From Streptomyces sp. NBC_00433 (GTDB lineage: Bacteria; Actinomycetota; Actinomycetes; Streptomycetales; Streptomycetaceae): a DNA stretch of 64,000 nt. Made by a program: the position numbers and the translations under genes. The notes under the pieces were generated by a model. The model was not told where the DNA came from, made no database searches, and saw only the letters and a list, made by a program, of their open reading frames with translations. The stretch lies in contig CP107926.1 in NCBI GenBank assembly GCA_036015235.1, forward strand, positions 7,293,501 to 7,357,500. The letters are read 5' to 3'. How positions within the stretch are numbered: position 1 is the stretch's first letter; every line of letters begins with the position of its first letter. This document shows, in pieces, positions 21,824 through 30,492 of this stretch.

Positions 21824-23611
21824 TCAGCCCCTCCTTCCGCTCCGGCCCGACAGCGCGAGCGCGGTGTTGACCAGTCCGACGTGGCTGAACGCCTGGGGGT
21901 AGTTGCCCAGTTGGCGCCCGGCGACGGGGTCCCACTCCTCGGCGAGGAGCCCGACGTCGTTGCGTACGGCCAGCAGCCGTTCGAAGAGCTCCCGGGCCTC
22001 GTCGGTGCGCCCGATGGCGTGCAGCGCGTCGGCGAGCCAGAACGAGCAGGCCAGGAAGGCGCCTTCGGAGCCGGGCAGCCCGTCGACGCCGTTGGCCTCG
22101 GGGGAGTAGCGGCGGACGAATCCGCCGTGGTCCAGCTCCCGCCGGACCGCCTCGACCGTGCCGATCACCCGGGGGTCGGTCGCCGGCAGGAAGCCGACCT
22201 GCGGGATGAGCAGCGTGGCCGCGTCGAGTTCCACGGAGCCGTAGGACTGGGTGAAGGTGTTGCGCCGCGGGTCGTAGCCCTTCTCGCAGACCTCGGCGTG
22301 GACTTGTGCCCGCATGGAGCGCCAGCGGTCCGCGTCGCCGCGCAGGTCGGGGCTGGCCTCGACGGTGCGCACCGCGCGGTCGGCCGCGGCCCAGGCCATC
22401 ACCTTGGAGTGCACGAAGTGCCGGCGCGGGCCGCGTACCTCCCACAGGCCCTCGTCCGGCTCGTGCCACTTGGTCTCCAGGAATTCCATCAGCATCCGCT
22501 GCAGGTTCCAGGCGTGCGATTCGTCGCGCAGCCCGCTGTTCCTGGCCAGGAAGAGCGAGTCGAGCACCTCGCCGTAGACGTCGAGTTGGAGCTGGTCGGC
22601 GGCGGCATTGCCGATCCTGACCGGTGCGGAGTTCGCGTAGCCCTTCAGCCAGGGCACCTCGTATTCCGGCAGCCGCCGCTCGCCCGCGATGCCGTACATG
22701 ATCTGCAGGTCGGCCGGGTCGCCGGCCACGGCCCGCAGCAGCCAGTCCCGCCAGGCCCGCGCCTCGGAGAGGAAGCCGCCGGCGAGCAGGGCGTTCAGGG
22801 TGAGGGCGGCGTCCCGCAGCCAGCAGTAGCGGTAGTCCCAGTTGCGGACCCCGCCGATCTCCTCGGGCAGCGAGGTGGTCGCGGCGGCGGCGATTCCGCC
22901 GCTGGGCGCGTAGGTCAGCGCCTTGAGGGTGATCATGGAGCGCAGGACGGCCGATCGCCACGGCCCGTCGTAGCGGCACTGGGCCGACCACTTCTCCCAG
23001 TCCGCCAGGCTCTGTTCCAGCGCCGTGAAGGGCGGCACCCGGCGCGGCTGCTTGGCGTGCGAGGGGTGCCAGGTCAGGACGAAGGCGATCTTGTCGCCGG
23101 CGGCGACGGTGACGTCGGAGTAGGTCCGCATGTCCTTGCCGTACATCGGCAGCGGCGGCTCGGTGCGCAGCCACACCGCGTCGGGGCCCGCGATGGCCAC
23201 CCGGTGGCGGTCGGTGCGCCGCACCCAGGGCACCACGCTGCCGTAGTCGAAGCGCAGCGCCAGCTCGCTGCGCATCTCCACCGAGCCGGAGAGGCCCTCG
23301 ACGATCCTGATCAGGTCGGGCGCGCGGTCGCGCTGCGGCATGAAGTCGGTGACCTTGACGCTGCCGCCGGGTGTCCGCCAGACGGTGTCGAGCACCAGCG
23401 TGTCGCCCCGGTAGGAGCGCTCGGCGCACTCCTCGGCGTCCAGCGGGGCGATCTTCCAGCGGCCGTTGCCGTCGTCGCCGAGCAGCGCGGCGAAGCACGC
23501 GGCGGAGTCGAAGCGCGGCAGGCACAGCCAGTCGACCGACCCGTCCCGCCCGACGAGCGCGGCTGTCTGGAGGTCGCCGATCAGCGCGTAGTCCTCGATA
23601 CGTCCTGGCAC
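21824..23611 (-). CDS. Glycoside hydrolase family 15 (trehalase/glucoamylase-like)
   Basis: The 595-residue cytosolic protein opens with RIEDYALIGDLQTAALVGRD, typical of actinobacterial GH15 proteins, several of which are alpha,alpha-trehalases. The (alpha/alpha)6 catalytic part contains RNWDYRYCWLRDAALTLNAL and, near the C-terminus, LLAEEWDP, which carry the predicted acid and base Glu/Asp residues. No signal peptide is seen, so the substrate is probably intracellular trehalose or a maltodextrin. GTG start. It is cotranscribed with the SDR gene. Confidence 0.9.
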   Translation of the reverse strand: MPGRIEDYALIGDLQTAALVGRDGSVDWLCLPRFDSAACFAALLGDDGNGRWKIAPLDAEECAERSYRGDTLVLDTVWRTPGGSVKVTDFMPQRDRAPDLIRIVEGLSGSVEMRSELALRFDYGSVVPWVRRTDRHRVAIAGPDAVWLRTEPPLPMYGKDMRTYSDVTVAAGDKIAFVLTWHPSHAKQPRRVPPFTALEQSLADWEKWSAQCRYDGPWRSAVLRSMITLKALTYAPSGGIAAAATTSLPEEIGGVRNWDYRYCWLRDAALTLNALLAGGFLSEARAWRDWLLRAVAGDPADLQIMYGIAGERRLPEYEVPWLKGYANSAPVRIGNAAADQLQLDVYGEVLDSLFLARNSGLRDESHAWNLQRMLMEFLETKWHEPDEGLWEVRGPRRHFVHSKVMAWAAADRAVRTVEASPDLRGDADRWRSMRAQVHAEVCEKGYDPRRNTFTQSYGSVELDAATLLIPQVGFLPATDPRVIGTVEAVRRELDHGGFVRRYSPEANGVDGLPGSEGAFLACSFWLADALHAIGRTDEARELFERLLAVRNDVGLLAEEWDPVAGRQLGNYPQAFSHVGLVNTALALSGRSGRRG

Positions 23612-23663
23612 GGTACGCCTCGCCGCCTCGTGGTGGTGTCAGTCGAGTCTGCTGGTGGCGCGG

Positions 23664-24524
23664 CTAGACCGCTACCGGATCACTGCCTTCCGGCTCCTGC
23701 GGGGTGTCCGGCTCCAGGGGTGTCTCGGACTGCTTCCTGCGGGCGGCCACTATCTCGGCGCGCTCCCGGCGCAGCAGCACCACCCAGCCCACCGGCACCA
23801 TCGCGGTGAACAGCCACCACTGGATCGCGTAGGCCATGTGCGGGCCGATACTGCTGTGGTCGGGCTCGGGGACCACCGCGGGCCCGCCGTGCGCGGGCTT
23901 GGGTGACACCAGCTCCAGGTAGCCGCCGACCGTCTGCTCGGGCAGCCCGCCGGCCGACTTCACCTCGGAGCCGTTGATCAGCATGATCTGCCGCGGCGGC
24001 AGTCCCTTGCGGTCGCGGATGCCGGTGGAGGAGGTGGTCTCGTCGGGGCGCAGCCGCCCCACCACGGTCACCTCGCCGGACTGCGGCGGGTTGATCTTCG
24101 GGAATCTCGTCGGGTCGTCGCCCGGCGAGATCCAGCCGCGGTTGATGAGCACCGCCCGGCCGTCGTCCAGGACGAGCGGGGTGATGACGTGGTAGCCGAC
24201 CTCTTCGCCGCCGCCGGAGGAGTCGTCGGAGCCCGAGTTGCCCGCGGTGCGGTGCCGGGCGACGACCTCGTGGGCGGTGTCGTAGTGCCCGGTGGCGGTC
24301 ACCATGCGGTAGAGGTCCTTGTGCGGTACCGCGTAGCCGGGGGAGGTCACCGACTCGACCGGGACCGGGGTGGCCTTGAGGCCGGCCGCGATGATCTTGT
24401 TGTTCGCCACCCGGTGCTCATGGCGGTGCAGCTGCCAGAAGCCCAGTCTGACCATCACCGGCATGAGCAGCAGACCGATGAGGGTGAGGATCACCCATTG
24501 GCGGGTGAGCAGGAAGCGGTACAC
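23664..24524 (-). CDS. SURF1 family cytochrome oxidase assembly protein
   Basis: The 286-residue protein has the SURF1 arrangement of an N-terminal membrane helix (about 8-30, ILTLIGLLLMPVMVRLGFWQ with the conserved GFWQ), a periplasmic-side domain with VLINRGWIS, and a C-terminal helix (about 225-248, AYAIQWWLFTAMVPVGWVVL). SURF1 helps insert heme a into aa3-type oxidase. I chose GTG 24,524 (MYRFLLTRQW) because relatives begin the same way; a TTG five codons upstream is rejected. No ribosome binding site is apparent, so it may be leaderless. Confidence 0.9.
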   Translation of the reverse strand: MYRFLLTRQWVILTLIGLLLMPVMVRLGFWQLHRHEHRVANNKIIAAGLKATPVPVESVTSPGYAVPHKDLYRMVTATGHYDTAHEVVARHRTAGNSGSDDSSGGGEEVGYHVITPLVLDDGRAVLINRGWISPGDDPTRFPKINPPQSGEVTVVGRLRPDETTSSTGIRDRKGLPPRQIMLINGSEVKSAGGLPEQTVGGYLELVSPKPAHGGPAVVPEPDHSSIGPHMAYAIQWWLFTAMVPVGWVVLLRRERAEIVAARRKQSETPLEPDTPQEPEGSDPVAV

Positions 24525-24606
24525 CCCACGACGGTACAACTCGGCCGTGGGGCGTCCGTGGGTAGGGGGTCGGTCGGGTCGGTGGGCGGTCGGTTCCGGT
24601 GGGGGT

Positions 24607-24858
24607 TCAGGCGTGTGCCGGGGTGTCGGTGTGGTCGACGATGCCGGTGCCGCCCTCCGCTTTGGCGCAGTGGCCGCAGCAGTAGAAGTGGCCGTCGACC
24701 TCCACGCCGTGTCCGATGATCTGCACCCGGCAGTGCTCGCAGATCGGCGCCATCCGGTGGACGGCGCACTCGAAGCAGTCGAAGACGTGCACCGCGCCCT
24801 GGGCGTGCACCTCGAAGCTCATCGCATAGTCGTTTCCGCAGACTTCGCATCGTGCCAT
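24607..24858 (-). CDS. Small Cys-rich zinc-ribbon-like protein
   Basis: The 83-residue protein contains nine cysteines, eight of them arranged as CxxC pairs: C4/C7, C28/C31, C40/C43 and C61/C64, with C60 extra, plus several His residues. This pattern suggests two zinc sites. MARCEVCGNDY and HFYCCGHC are conserved in small actinobacterial proteins of unknown function. ATG 24,858 is preferred to an upstream TTG. It may be cotranscribed with the SURF1 gene 82 bp downstream. No enzyme function is evident. Confidence 0.82.
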   Translation of the reverse strand: MARCEVCGNDYAMSFEVHAQGAVHVFDCFECAVHRMAPICEHCRVQIIGHGVEVDGHFYCCGHCAKAEGGTGIVDHTDTPAHA

Positions 24859-24991
24859 GAGGCACAGGCTGCGGTGGCCGGGCGGCGCGGGCAAACCGGC
24901 GCCGGGCGTGTCGCCCGGCTGCCACCCGGACGGCGGCGCGACGGACCCGCCCGCAGGCCGGCCGGGGACGCGACCGTACCGGTCTGCGAGG

Positions 24992-25984
24992 TCAGCCGTG
25001 GACGCCGGAGGCCGGGGTGACGGCCTTGAGCAGCTCGGTGAACTGCCGCTCGCCGATCACCGGCGTGCCGTACGCGCGGGCCTTGACCGCCTTGCCTGTG
25101 GGCGAGTCGGGGTCGTTGGTGACCAGCAGGCTGGTCAGCCGGCTCACCGAGGACGCGACATGCAGCCCCGCGTCGGTCGCCCGGTCCTCCAGCAGCTCGC
25201 GGTCTATGCCCGTGTCGCCGGAGAAGGCCACCCGCATCCCCTGGACCAGCGGCCCGTCCGGCGCCAGCCGCCCCGGGTTCGGATACGGGCACGGCGGCCG
25301 CTTGCGGGCCGGCCGCCAGCCGGAGCGCGGCCCCGAGCCGTACAGCGCCCCGTAACGCGGCGCGGGCACCGGTGCGTCCACCCACTCCGTCAGCGGGCGG
25401 CAGGCGTGCAGCGGCAGCGGCAGTTCGGCCTCCGCCGCCAGGTGCAGGCTCGGCCGGAAGGCCTCGGCGAGCACCCGGGCGTCGTCCAGGGCGTGGTGGG
25501 CACGCTGCTGGACCACCCCGTAGTGCGCGGCCAGCGACTCCAGCTTGTGGTTGGCCAGCGGCAGCCGCAGCTCCTTGGCCAGCACGATGGTGCACAGCCG
25601 GTGCTCGACCGGCGCGGCGGACCGCGCCCTGGCGTATTCCCTGGCCAGCATCGACCAGTCGAAGACCGCGTTGTGCGCCACCAGCACGCGCCCGGCGAGC
25701 CGTTCGGCCAGATCGCCGGCGATCTCCGGGAAGAGCGGGGCGTCGGCGAGCATCGCACCGGTCAGCCCGTGGATCCACACGGGACCGGGGTCGCGCTGCG
25801 GGTTGACCGGCGAATACCAGTGGTCCTGGACCTCGCCGCGGGCGTCGAGGCGGTAGACCGCCGCGGACACGATCCGGTCGTCCCTGCCCAGCCCGGTGGT
25901 CTCGACGTCGACCACCGCATAGCCCTCGGGATAGCCCGCGGGCCATGGCGAAGGGGGCGGCGGCGCGGTCCGGTTGTCCAGCAT
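24992..25984 (-). CDS. DEDDh 3'-5' exonuclease with C-terminal BRCT domain
   Basis: The 330-residue protein has an epsilon-subunit/RNase T-type exonuclease domain at about 20-190: Exo I VDVETTGL (Asp26, Glu28), Exo II around VAHNAVFDWSML and Exo III HHALDDARV with the catalytic His-Asp. The C-terminal 80 residues (MRVAFSGDTGIDRELLEDRA onward, with SSVSRLTSLLVTNDPDSPTGKA) form a BRCT domain. Such proteins act in DNA repair or proofreading-like trimming. The start MLDNRT is chosen over a longer in-frame reading. Confidence 0.9.
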   Translation of the reverse strand: MLDNRTAPPPPSPWPAGYPEGYAVVDVETTGLGRDDRIVSAAVYRLDARGEVQDHWYSPVNPQRDPGPVWIHGLTGAMLADAPLFPEIAGDLAERLAGRVLVAHNAVFDWSMLAREYARARSAAPVEHRLCTIVLAKELRLPLANHKLESLAAHYGVVQQRAHHALDDARVLAEAFRPSLHLAAEAELPLPLHACRPLTEWVDAPVPAPRYGALYGSGPRSGWRPARKRPPCPYPNPGRLAPDGPLVQGMRVAFSGDTGIDRELLEDRATDAGLHVASSVSRLTSLLVTNDPDSPTGKAVKARAYGTPVIGERQFTELLKAVTPASGVHG

Positions 25985-26135
25985 GGTCACTGAGGATACG
26001 GCGCGGCGCCGACAGTGGATCATCCCGGCCGCCCTGCGGGTGGGCGCCGGCCGCTCTCCGGTTGACGCGTACGCGTCCGTACTAATCGGTAACAACGTCT
26101 GGCGGACGCCCGCGATGTGCCTCTATCGTGCGCGC

Positions 26136-27038
26136 ATGCCCCAACTGCCCGATGTCGTGCTGTGGTCGATACCCGCCTTCGTGCTGCTCGCCGTCATCGA
26201 GATGGTGAGCTACCGCATTCACCCCGACGAGGACGCGGCCGGCTACACCGGCCGCGACACCGCCACGAGCCTGTCCATGGGCCTGGGCAGCCTCGTCACG
26301 GACACGCTGTGGAAGATCCCGGTGGTGGCGGTCTACTCGGGCGTCTACGCGCTGACCCCGCTGCGGGTGCCGGTGCACTGGTGGACGCTGCTGCCGATGC
26401 TGCTGGCCCAGGACTTCTTCTACTACTGGTCGCACCGCGGCCACCATGTCATCAGGGTCCTGTGGGCCTGCCACGTCGTGCACCACTCCAGCCGCAACTT
26501 CAACCTGTCCACCGCGCTGCGGCAGCCCTGGACCAGCCTCACGTCCTGGCCCTTCTACCTGCCGCTGATCGCACTGGGCGTGCACCCGGCGGCACTGGCC
26601 TTCTGCTCGTCGGTCAACCTCGTCTACCAGTTCTGGATCCACACCGAGCGGGTCGACCGCCTCGCCCGCCCGCTGGAGTTCACCCTGAACACCCCCTCCC
26701 ACCACCGGGTGCACCACGCCTCCCAGGGCAGCTACCTGGACCGCAACTTCGGCGGCATCCTCATCGTCTGGGACCGCCTCTTCGGCTCCTTCGCCGCCGA
26801 GACCCAGCGCCCGGTCTACGGCCTGACGAAGAACATCTCCACCTACAACCCGCTGCGGGTCGCCACCCACGAATACGCGGCCCTCGCCCACGACCTGGCG
26901 GCCGCCACCCGCTGGCGCGACCGCCTCTACCACCTCGTGCGCGGCCCCGGCTGGCGCCCGGCAGCGGCGGAGCCGGGCGCCCCGACCGCGGCCGTACCGC
27001 TGTCCGCGCCCGCCGGGGCACCGGAGCGCGCCGCGTGA
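26136..27038 (+). CDS. Sterol desaturase/fatty acid hydroxylase family protein
   Basis: The 300-residue membrane protein has the di-iron His clusters of the family: HRGHH (about 100-104), HVVHH (113-117) and, after further helices, HHRVHH with the partner NTPSHH. Several membrane helices are visible in the first 170 residues. The natural substrate is unknown; hopanoid, carotenoid or fatty acyl chains are possible. TATCGT lies 8 bases before the ATG, so the mRNA may be leaderless. It overlaps the YhhN gene by four bases. Confidence 0.88.
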   Translation: MPQLPDVVLWSIPAFVLLAVIEMVSYRIHPDEDAAGYTGRDTATSLSMGLGSLVTDTLWKIPVVAVYSGVYALTPLRVPVHWWTLLPMLLAQDFFYYWSHRGHHVIRVLWACHVVHHSSRNFNLSTALRQPWTSLTSWPFYLPLIALGVHPAALAFCSSVNLVYQFWIHTERVDRLARPLEFTLNTPSHHRVHHASQGSYLDRNFGGILIVWDRLFGSFAAETQRPVYGLTKNISTYNPLRVATHEYAALAHDLAAATRWRDRLYHLVRGPGWRPAAAEPGAPTAAVPLSAPAGAPERAA

Positions 27039-27787
27039 CGGTGGACGACCCGGCGCGCGGCCTCGCGGCCGATGCCGCGACCGAGCCGGCGGCCGACCCG
27101 GTGGACGGTTCCGCGCCGCGGGCCGCCGTCGCGCCCGAGCGCGCGGGCGCGGCCATGGCCCTCTACAGCGCGCTGATGGCGCTGCACCTCTCGGCGATCA
27201 GCTCGCACTTCGACATGGTGCGGGACCTCAGCAAGCCGCTGCTCATGCCCGCGCTGGCGCTGTGGACGCGGGCCTGGCGCGGGCCGCGCCTGCTGGTCGC
27301 GGCGCTGCTGTGCGGCTGCGGCGGCGATGTGCTGCTGGAGGTCGGCGGCACCGCGGCCTTCCTGCTCGGGATGGGCTGCTTCGCCGCAGGACACGTCTGC
27401 TACCTGCGGCTCTTCACGCGGTACGGCGGCTTCGCGGGGCCGCCTACGGCGGTACGGGCGCGCTGCGCGGCCTACGCCGTGCTGTGCGCGGTCCTGGTCG
27501 CGCTGCTGTGGCCAGGACTCGACGCCGGGATGCGGGTGCCCGTCGCGCTCTACAGCCTGCTGCTGACCGCGATGGCCGCCGGCGCGTACGGGCTCGGTCC
27601 GGTCGCGCTGGCCGGCGGCACGCTGTTCCTGCTGTCCGACAGCCTCATCGCGACCGCTCTGGCGGACTGGCCGCAACCGCCGGGGCACGACCTGTGGATC
27701 ATGGCGACCTATCTGGTCGGGCAGAGCCTGCTGGCCATGGGAGTGCTCCAGGCCGCCGGTGTCACGCGGGCGCCGGGCGGTCCGTAG
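27035..27787 (+). CDS. YhhN family membrane protein (lysoplasmalogenase-like)
   Basis: The 250-residue protein has a hydrophilic Ala/Asp-rich N-terminus (1-38) and about seven to eight membrane helices. SKPLLMPAL, CGCGGDVLLEVGG, FLLGMGCFAAGHVCYL and LFLLSDSLIA match YhhN/TMEM86, whose animal member hydrolyses the vinyl ether of lysoplasmalogens. The GTG start overlaps the stop of the desaturase gene (GTGA), so both are coupled. Their pairing suggests related lipid substrates, which is inference. Confidence 0.88.
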   Translation: MTVDDPARGLAADAATEPAADPVDGSAPRAAVAPERAGAAMALYSALMALHLSAISSHFDMVRDLSKPLLMPALALWTRAWRGPRLLVAALLCGCGGDVLLEVGGTAAFLLGMGCFAAGHVCYLRLFTRYGGFAGPPTAVRARCAAYAVLCAVLVALLWPGLDAGMRVPVALYSLLLTAMAAGAYGLGPVALAGGTLFLLSDSLIATALADWPQPPGHDLWIMATYLVGQSLLAMGVLQAAGVTRAPGGP

Positions 27788-27854
27788 CGCCACGCTCGCG
27801 ATCGGGCGCCGCCGCCGGGGACCTGTACCGGCGCACGCGGCAGAGCGGGAGGTG

Positions 27855-28070
27855 TCAGGCGCCGTAGCGCCGGGCGGCCCGTAGCGCCCCGATGCTCAGC
27901 AGCGGCACCTGGACCCGCCCGTCAGGCCAGCGCTGCGAGGCGGTGGTGCGCGGCGCGGGCGGCGCGGCGGCGGCCACCGGGGCCGCCAGCCGCACGCTGC
28001 CGTACGGGCGGCGGCCCGGCGGGGCGTCCGGCCGCGGGTTCTCGGCAGGCGGGGGCGGAGGGGTCGGCAC
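27855..28070 (-). CDS. Small proline-rich hypothetical protein
   Basis: This 71-residue ORF starts at GTG with GAGGA seven bases upstream. The first half is Pro/Ala/Arg-rich (PTPPPPPAENPRPDAPPGRR) and the second ends in QVPLLSIGALRAARRYGA. I do not recognise the family. It lies convergent to yhhN and divergent from moaA. It is supported by a good ribosome binding site and a plausible C-terminus, but composition alone could mislead in such high-GC DNA. Confidence 0.5.
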   Translation of the reverse strand: MPTPPPPPAENPRPDAPPGRRPYGSVRLAAPVAAAAPPAPRTTASQRWPDGRVQVPLLSIGALRAARRYGA

Positions 28071-28343
28071 GGCGGGTCCTCGCAGCTCGCGGCGCCGGCG
28101 GACAGCCGGCGGGTGACGGCACGGTGTGCGCTGCCCAACGACCCGGCGCCGCCCCGGTGTCGCCCGCGACCGGCCCACCGCCCGGAAAAGGTGAACGCCC
28201 ACCAGCGGTTTCAACAATCTGTTGCACAATGGCGCCCGTCGCGTACGCTTCGGCGGTGACGCCGCCGGCCTGCGATGTCGGCGCCGGGACATACGCTGGA
28301 GGAATCGGCGGCGCGACCCTGCGCCCGGAGGGAGGCGGAGCCC
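28071..28343. promoter_or_regulatory. moaA upstream region with short inverted repeat
   Basis: This gap before moaA contains CAACA-ATC-TGTTG at 28,212-28,224, an exact 5/3/5 inverted repeat followed by CACAATGG. Start codons in frame with moaA exist upstream but lack ribosome binding sites. No molybdenum-cofactor riboswitch pattern was recognised. The repeat may be an operator for moaA or the divergent small gene. Confidence 0.35.
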
Positions 28344-29333
28344 GTGCTCATCGACACCTACGGACGCGTGGCCACCGATCTGCGCGTCTCGCTCACCGAC
28401 CGGTGCAATCTGCGCTGCACGTACTGCATGCCGGAAGAGGGCCTGCAGTGGCTGGCCAGGCCCGATCTGCTCACCGACGACGAGATCGTCAGGATGGTGC
28501 GGATCGCGGTCACCGACCTCGGCGTCACCGAGGTGCGCTTCACCGGCGGTGAGCCGCTGCTGCGCCCCGGCCTGGCCGGCATCGTCGAGCGGTGCGCCGC
28601 GCTCGATCCGCGCCCCCGCATGTCGCTGACCACCAACGGCATCGGGCTGCGCAGGACCGCGGCGGCCCTGCGCGCGGCGGGCCTCGACCGGGTCAACGTC
28701 TCGCTGGACACCCTGCGGCCCGCCGTCTTCCACACCCTGACCCGCAGGGACCGGCATGCCGACGTGATCGCGGGCCTCGCCGCCGCGTCAGCCGCGGGCC
28801 TGGCCCCGCTCAAGGTCAACACCGTGCTGATGCGCGGAGTCAACGACGACGAGGCGCCCGACCTGCTCGGCTGGGCCCTGGAGCACGGCTATGAGCTGCG
28901 CTTCATCGAGCAGATGCCGCTCGACGCCCAACACGGCTGGCAGCGCGGCGACATGGTCACCGCCGACGAGATCATCGGCAGCCTGCGCTCCCGCTTCACC
29001 CTCACCCCGGAAGGCGAGTCCGTCCGCGGCTCGGCGCCCGCGGAGCGCTGGCTGGTGGACGGCGGCCCGGCCCGGGTCGGCGTGATCGGCTCGGTCACCC
29101 GGCCCTTCTGCCGGGCCTGCGACCGCACCCGGCTGACCGCCGACGGCCAGGTGCGCAACTGCCTCTTCGCCCGCGAGGAGTCCGACCTGCGCGGCCCTCT
29201 GCGCTCCGGCGCGTCCGACGCGGAGGTCGCCGCCCTGTGGCGGGCGGCGATGTGGGGCAAGAAGGCGGGCTCGGGTCTTGACGACCCGGCCTTCCTCCAG
29301 CCGGACCGCCCGATGTCGGCGATCGGCGGCTGA
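28344..29333 (+). CDS. moaA: GTP 3',8-cyclase MoaA
   Basis: The 329-residue radical SAM enzyme converts GTP to 3',8-cyclo-GTP, the first step of molybdopterin synthesis. The N-terminal 4Fe-4S cluster motif is CNLRCTYC with Cys21, Cys25 and Cys28; the C-terminal cluster uses Cys residues in FCRACDRTRLTADGQVRNC. The protein ends with the GG required for activity (MSAIGG). The GTG start is preceded by GGAGGGAGGCGGAG. No other moa genes are nearby. Confidence 0.95.
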   Translation: MLIDTYGRVATDLRVSLTDRCNLRCTYCMPEEGLQWLARPDLLTDDEIVRMVRIAVTDLGVTEVRFTGGEPLLRPGLAGIVERCAALDPRPRMSLTTNGIGLRRTAAALRAAGLDRVNVSLDTLRPAVFHTLTRRDRHADVIAGLAAASAAGLAPLKVNTVLMRGVNDDEAPDLLGWALEHGYELRFIEQMPLDAQHGWQRGDMVTADEIIGSLRSRFTLTPEGESVRGSAPAERWLVDGGPARVGVIGSVTRPFCRACDRTRLTADGQVRNCLFAREESDLRGPLRSGASDAEVAALWRAAMWGKKAGSGLDDPAFLQPDRPMSAIGG

Positions 29334-29381
29334 CCGCCGCTCGTGCCGCGGGCGGCGGAATCGTCCGCGCCGGCGCGCGGC

Positions 29382-29636
29382 TCATCCGCGGGCGGCGGGA
29401 CCCCCGTCGGCGGAGCCGTCCGCGCCGGCGCGCGGCTCCCACTCGGCCAGCGCCACCACGTCCTTGAGGAAGCCGCGCATGTCGAGGAACTGCGCCAGGT
29501 GCGCGCGGTGTTCGTCGCACGCCACCCACGTCTTGCGCCGCTCCGGCGTGTGCAGCTTCGGGTTGTTCCACGCCAGCACCCACACGGCGGCCGTGCGGCA
29601 TCCCTTGGCCGAGCAGATCGGCGTCTCGTCGTTCAC
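29382..29636 (-). CDS. Small conserved hypothetical protein, putative zinc binder
   Basis: The 84-residue protein has Cys8 and Cys13 (ICSAKGC) and ACDEHRAH with Cys40, His43 and His46, a plausible zinc site. WNNPKLHTPERRKTW between them is highly conserved among actinomycete relatives as I remember them, some of which carry an unjustified 'acetone carboxylase' label. No catalytic function can be read from it. GTG start. It is convergent to moaA. Confidence 0.75.
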   Translation of the reverse strand: MNDETPICSAKGCRTAAVWVLAWNNPKLHTPERRKTWVACDEHRAHLAQFLDMRGFLKDVVALAEWEPRAGADGSADGGPAARG

Positions 29637-29893
29637 GCGCCCCAGTAAACCCCACCCGCGGGCCCGCCCGACCGTGCCCGTCCGGGCCTGGACATGGCGA
29701 CGCCGGGCAGCCACGGGGGGAGCCGCCCGGCGTCGGTCCGTCGCCCCGACGGGGGATGCGGAGCGCCTACGAAGTATGTCATGCACTGACGCGTTCGTGG
29801 GAGTGGAACGTCACCATTGATCTGAGCTTTTCTTGAGGTTCCGCTTCCGTGGTCCGGACCGGTCGAGCCTTCGCCGGACGCCTCCGCGCCTGG

Positions 29894-30253
29894 TCAGGGG
29901 GTGTCGACGGGGTCGGCGAACGCCTCGGCCGAACGTTCCGCTCCGGACTCCACTTTGGTTGCCTCAAGCACCGGTATGACCGGTGGCGGGATGTACGCGG
30001 CGGTCACCACGGGACGGTTCTCCCGCCCGGCATTGGCGTAGACCACTGCGACGTACGGCAGCAGCAGACCCAGCACCAGGGTCCCCCAGGCCAGCGGGCG
30101 CTCGACATTCCACAGCACCACGGTGAGGACCACCGAGAGCGTGCGGACCGACATCGAGATGATGTAGCGCCGCTGCCGTGCGCGTACGTCCTCGGTCAGC
30201 CCGGTACGCGCGCCGGAGATCTGGTGGACCTCCGGTCCGCCCCGCTTCCGCAT
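29894..30253 (-). CDS. DUF3099 membrane protein
   Basis: The 119-residue protein has two membrane helices (about 30-50, MSVRTLSVVLTVVLWNV, and 53-73, LAWGTLVLGLLLPYVAVVYA). ISGARTGLTEDVRARQRRYIISMSVRT is the DUF3099 hallmark. The C-terminal 45 residues are hydrophilic and Pro/Ala/Glu-rich. DUF3099 is of unknown function and common in actinobacteria. It is isolated, with about 250-bp gaps on both sides in which I see no gene. Confidence 0.85.
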   Translation of the reverse strand: MRKRGGPEVHQISGARTGLTEDVRARQRRYIISMSVRTLSVVLTVVLWNVERPLAWGTLVLGLLLPYVAVVYANAGRENRPVVTAAYIPPPVIPVLEATKVESGAERSAEAFADPVDTP

Positions 30254-30492
30254 CGCATTCCACCGCCCGCTCGACAGGCCGGGCCGCGCTGCTCACGGGT
30301 TGCAGCGCCACCGCTCCGGCTGCGCACAACGGTACGCCGCGCGGCGCCCGCGCATCAGGGTGGGGGAGGGGGCGCGTCTTGCGCCGTACGCACCACCACC
30401 GCCCCCCGACAGGCGTCGTAGCCGGACCGGGCAGGGCGGCGGCCCGCCCGACCGGTCGCGTACGGGCGTACGCCCGCTTGGGCGTCACTCCG

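Noticed and set aside
20912..23809. 965-codon plus-strand ORF
   Set aside because: It spans a repeat cluster and the antisense of the SDR and GH15 genes; no family features.
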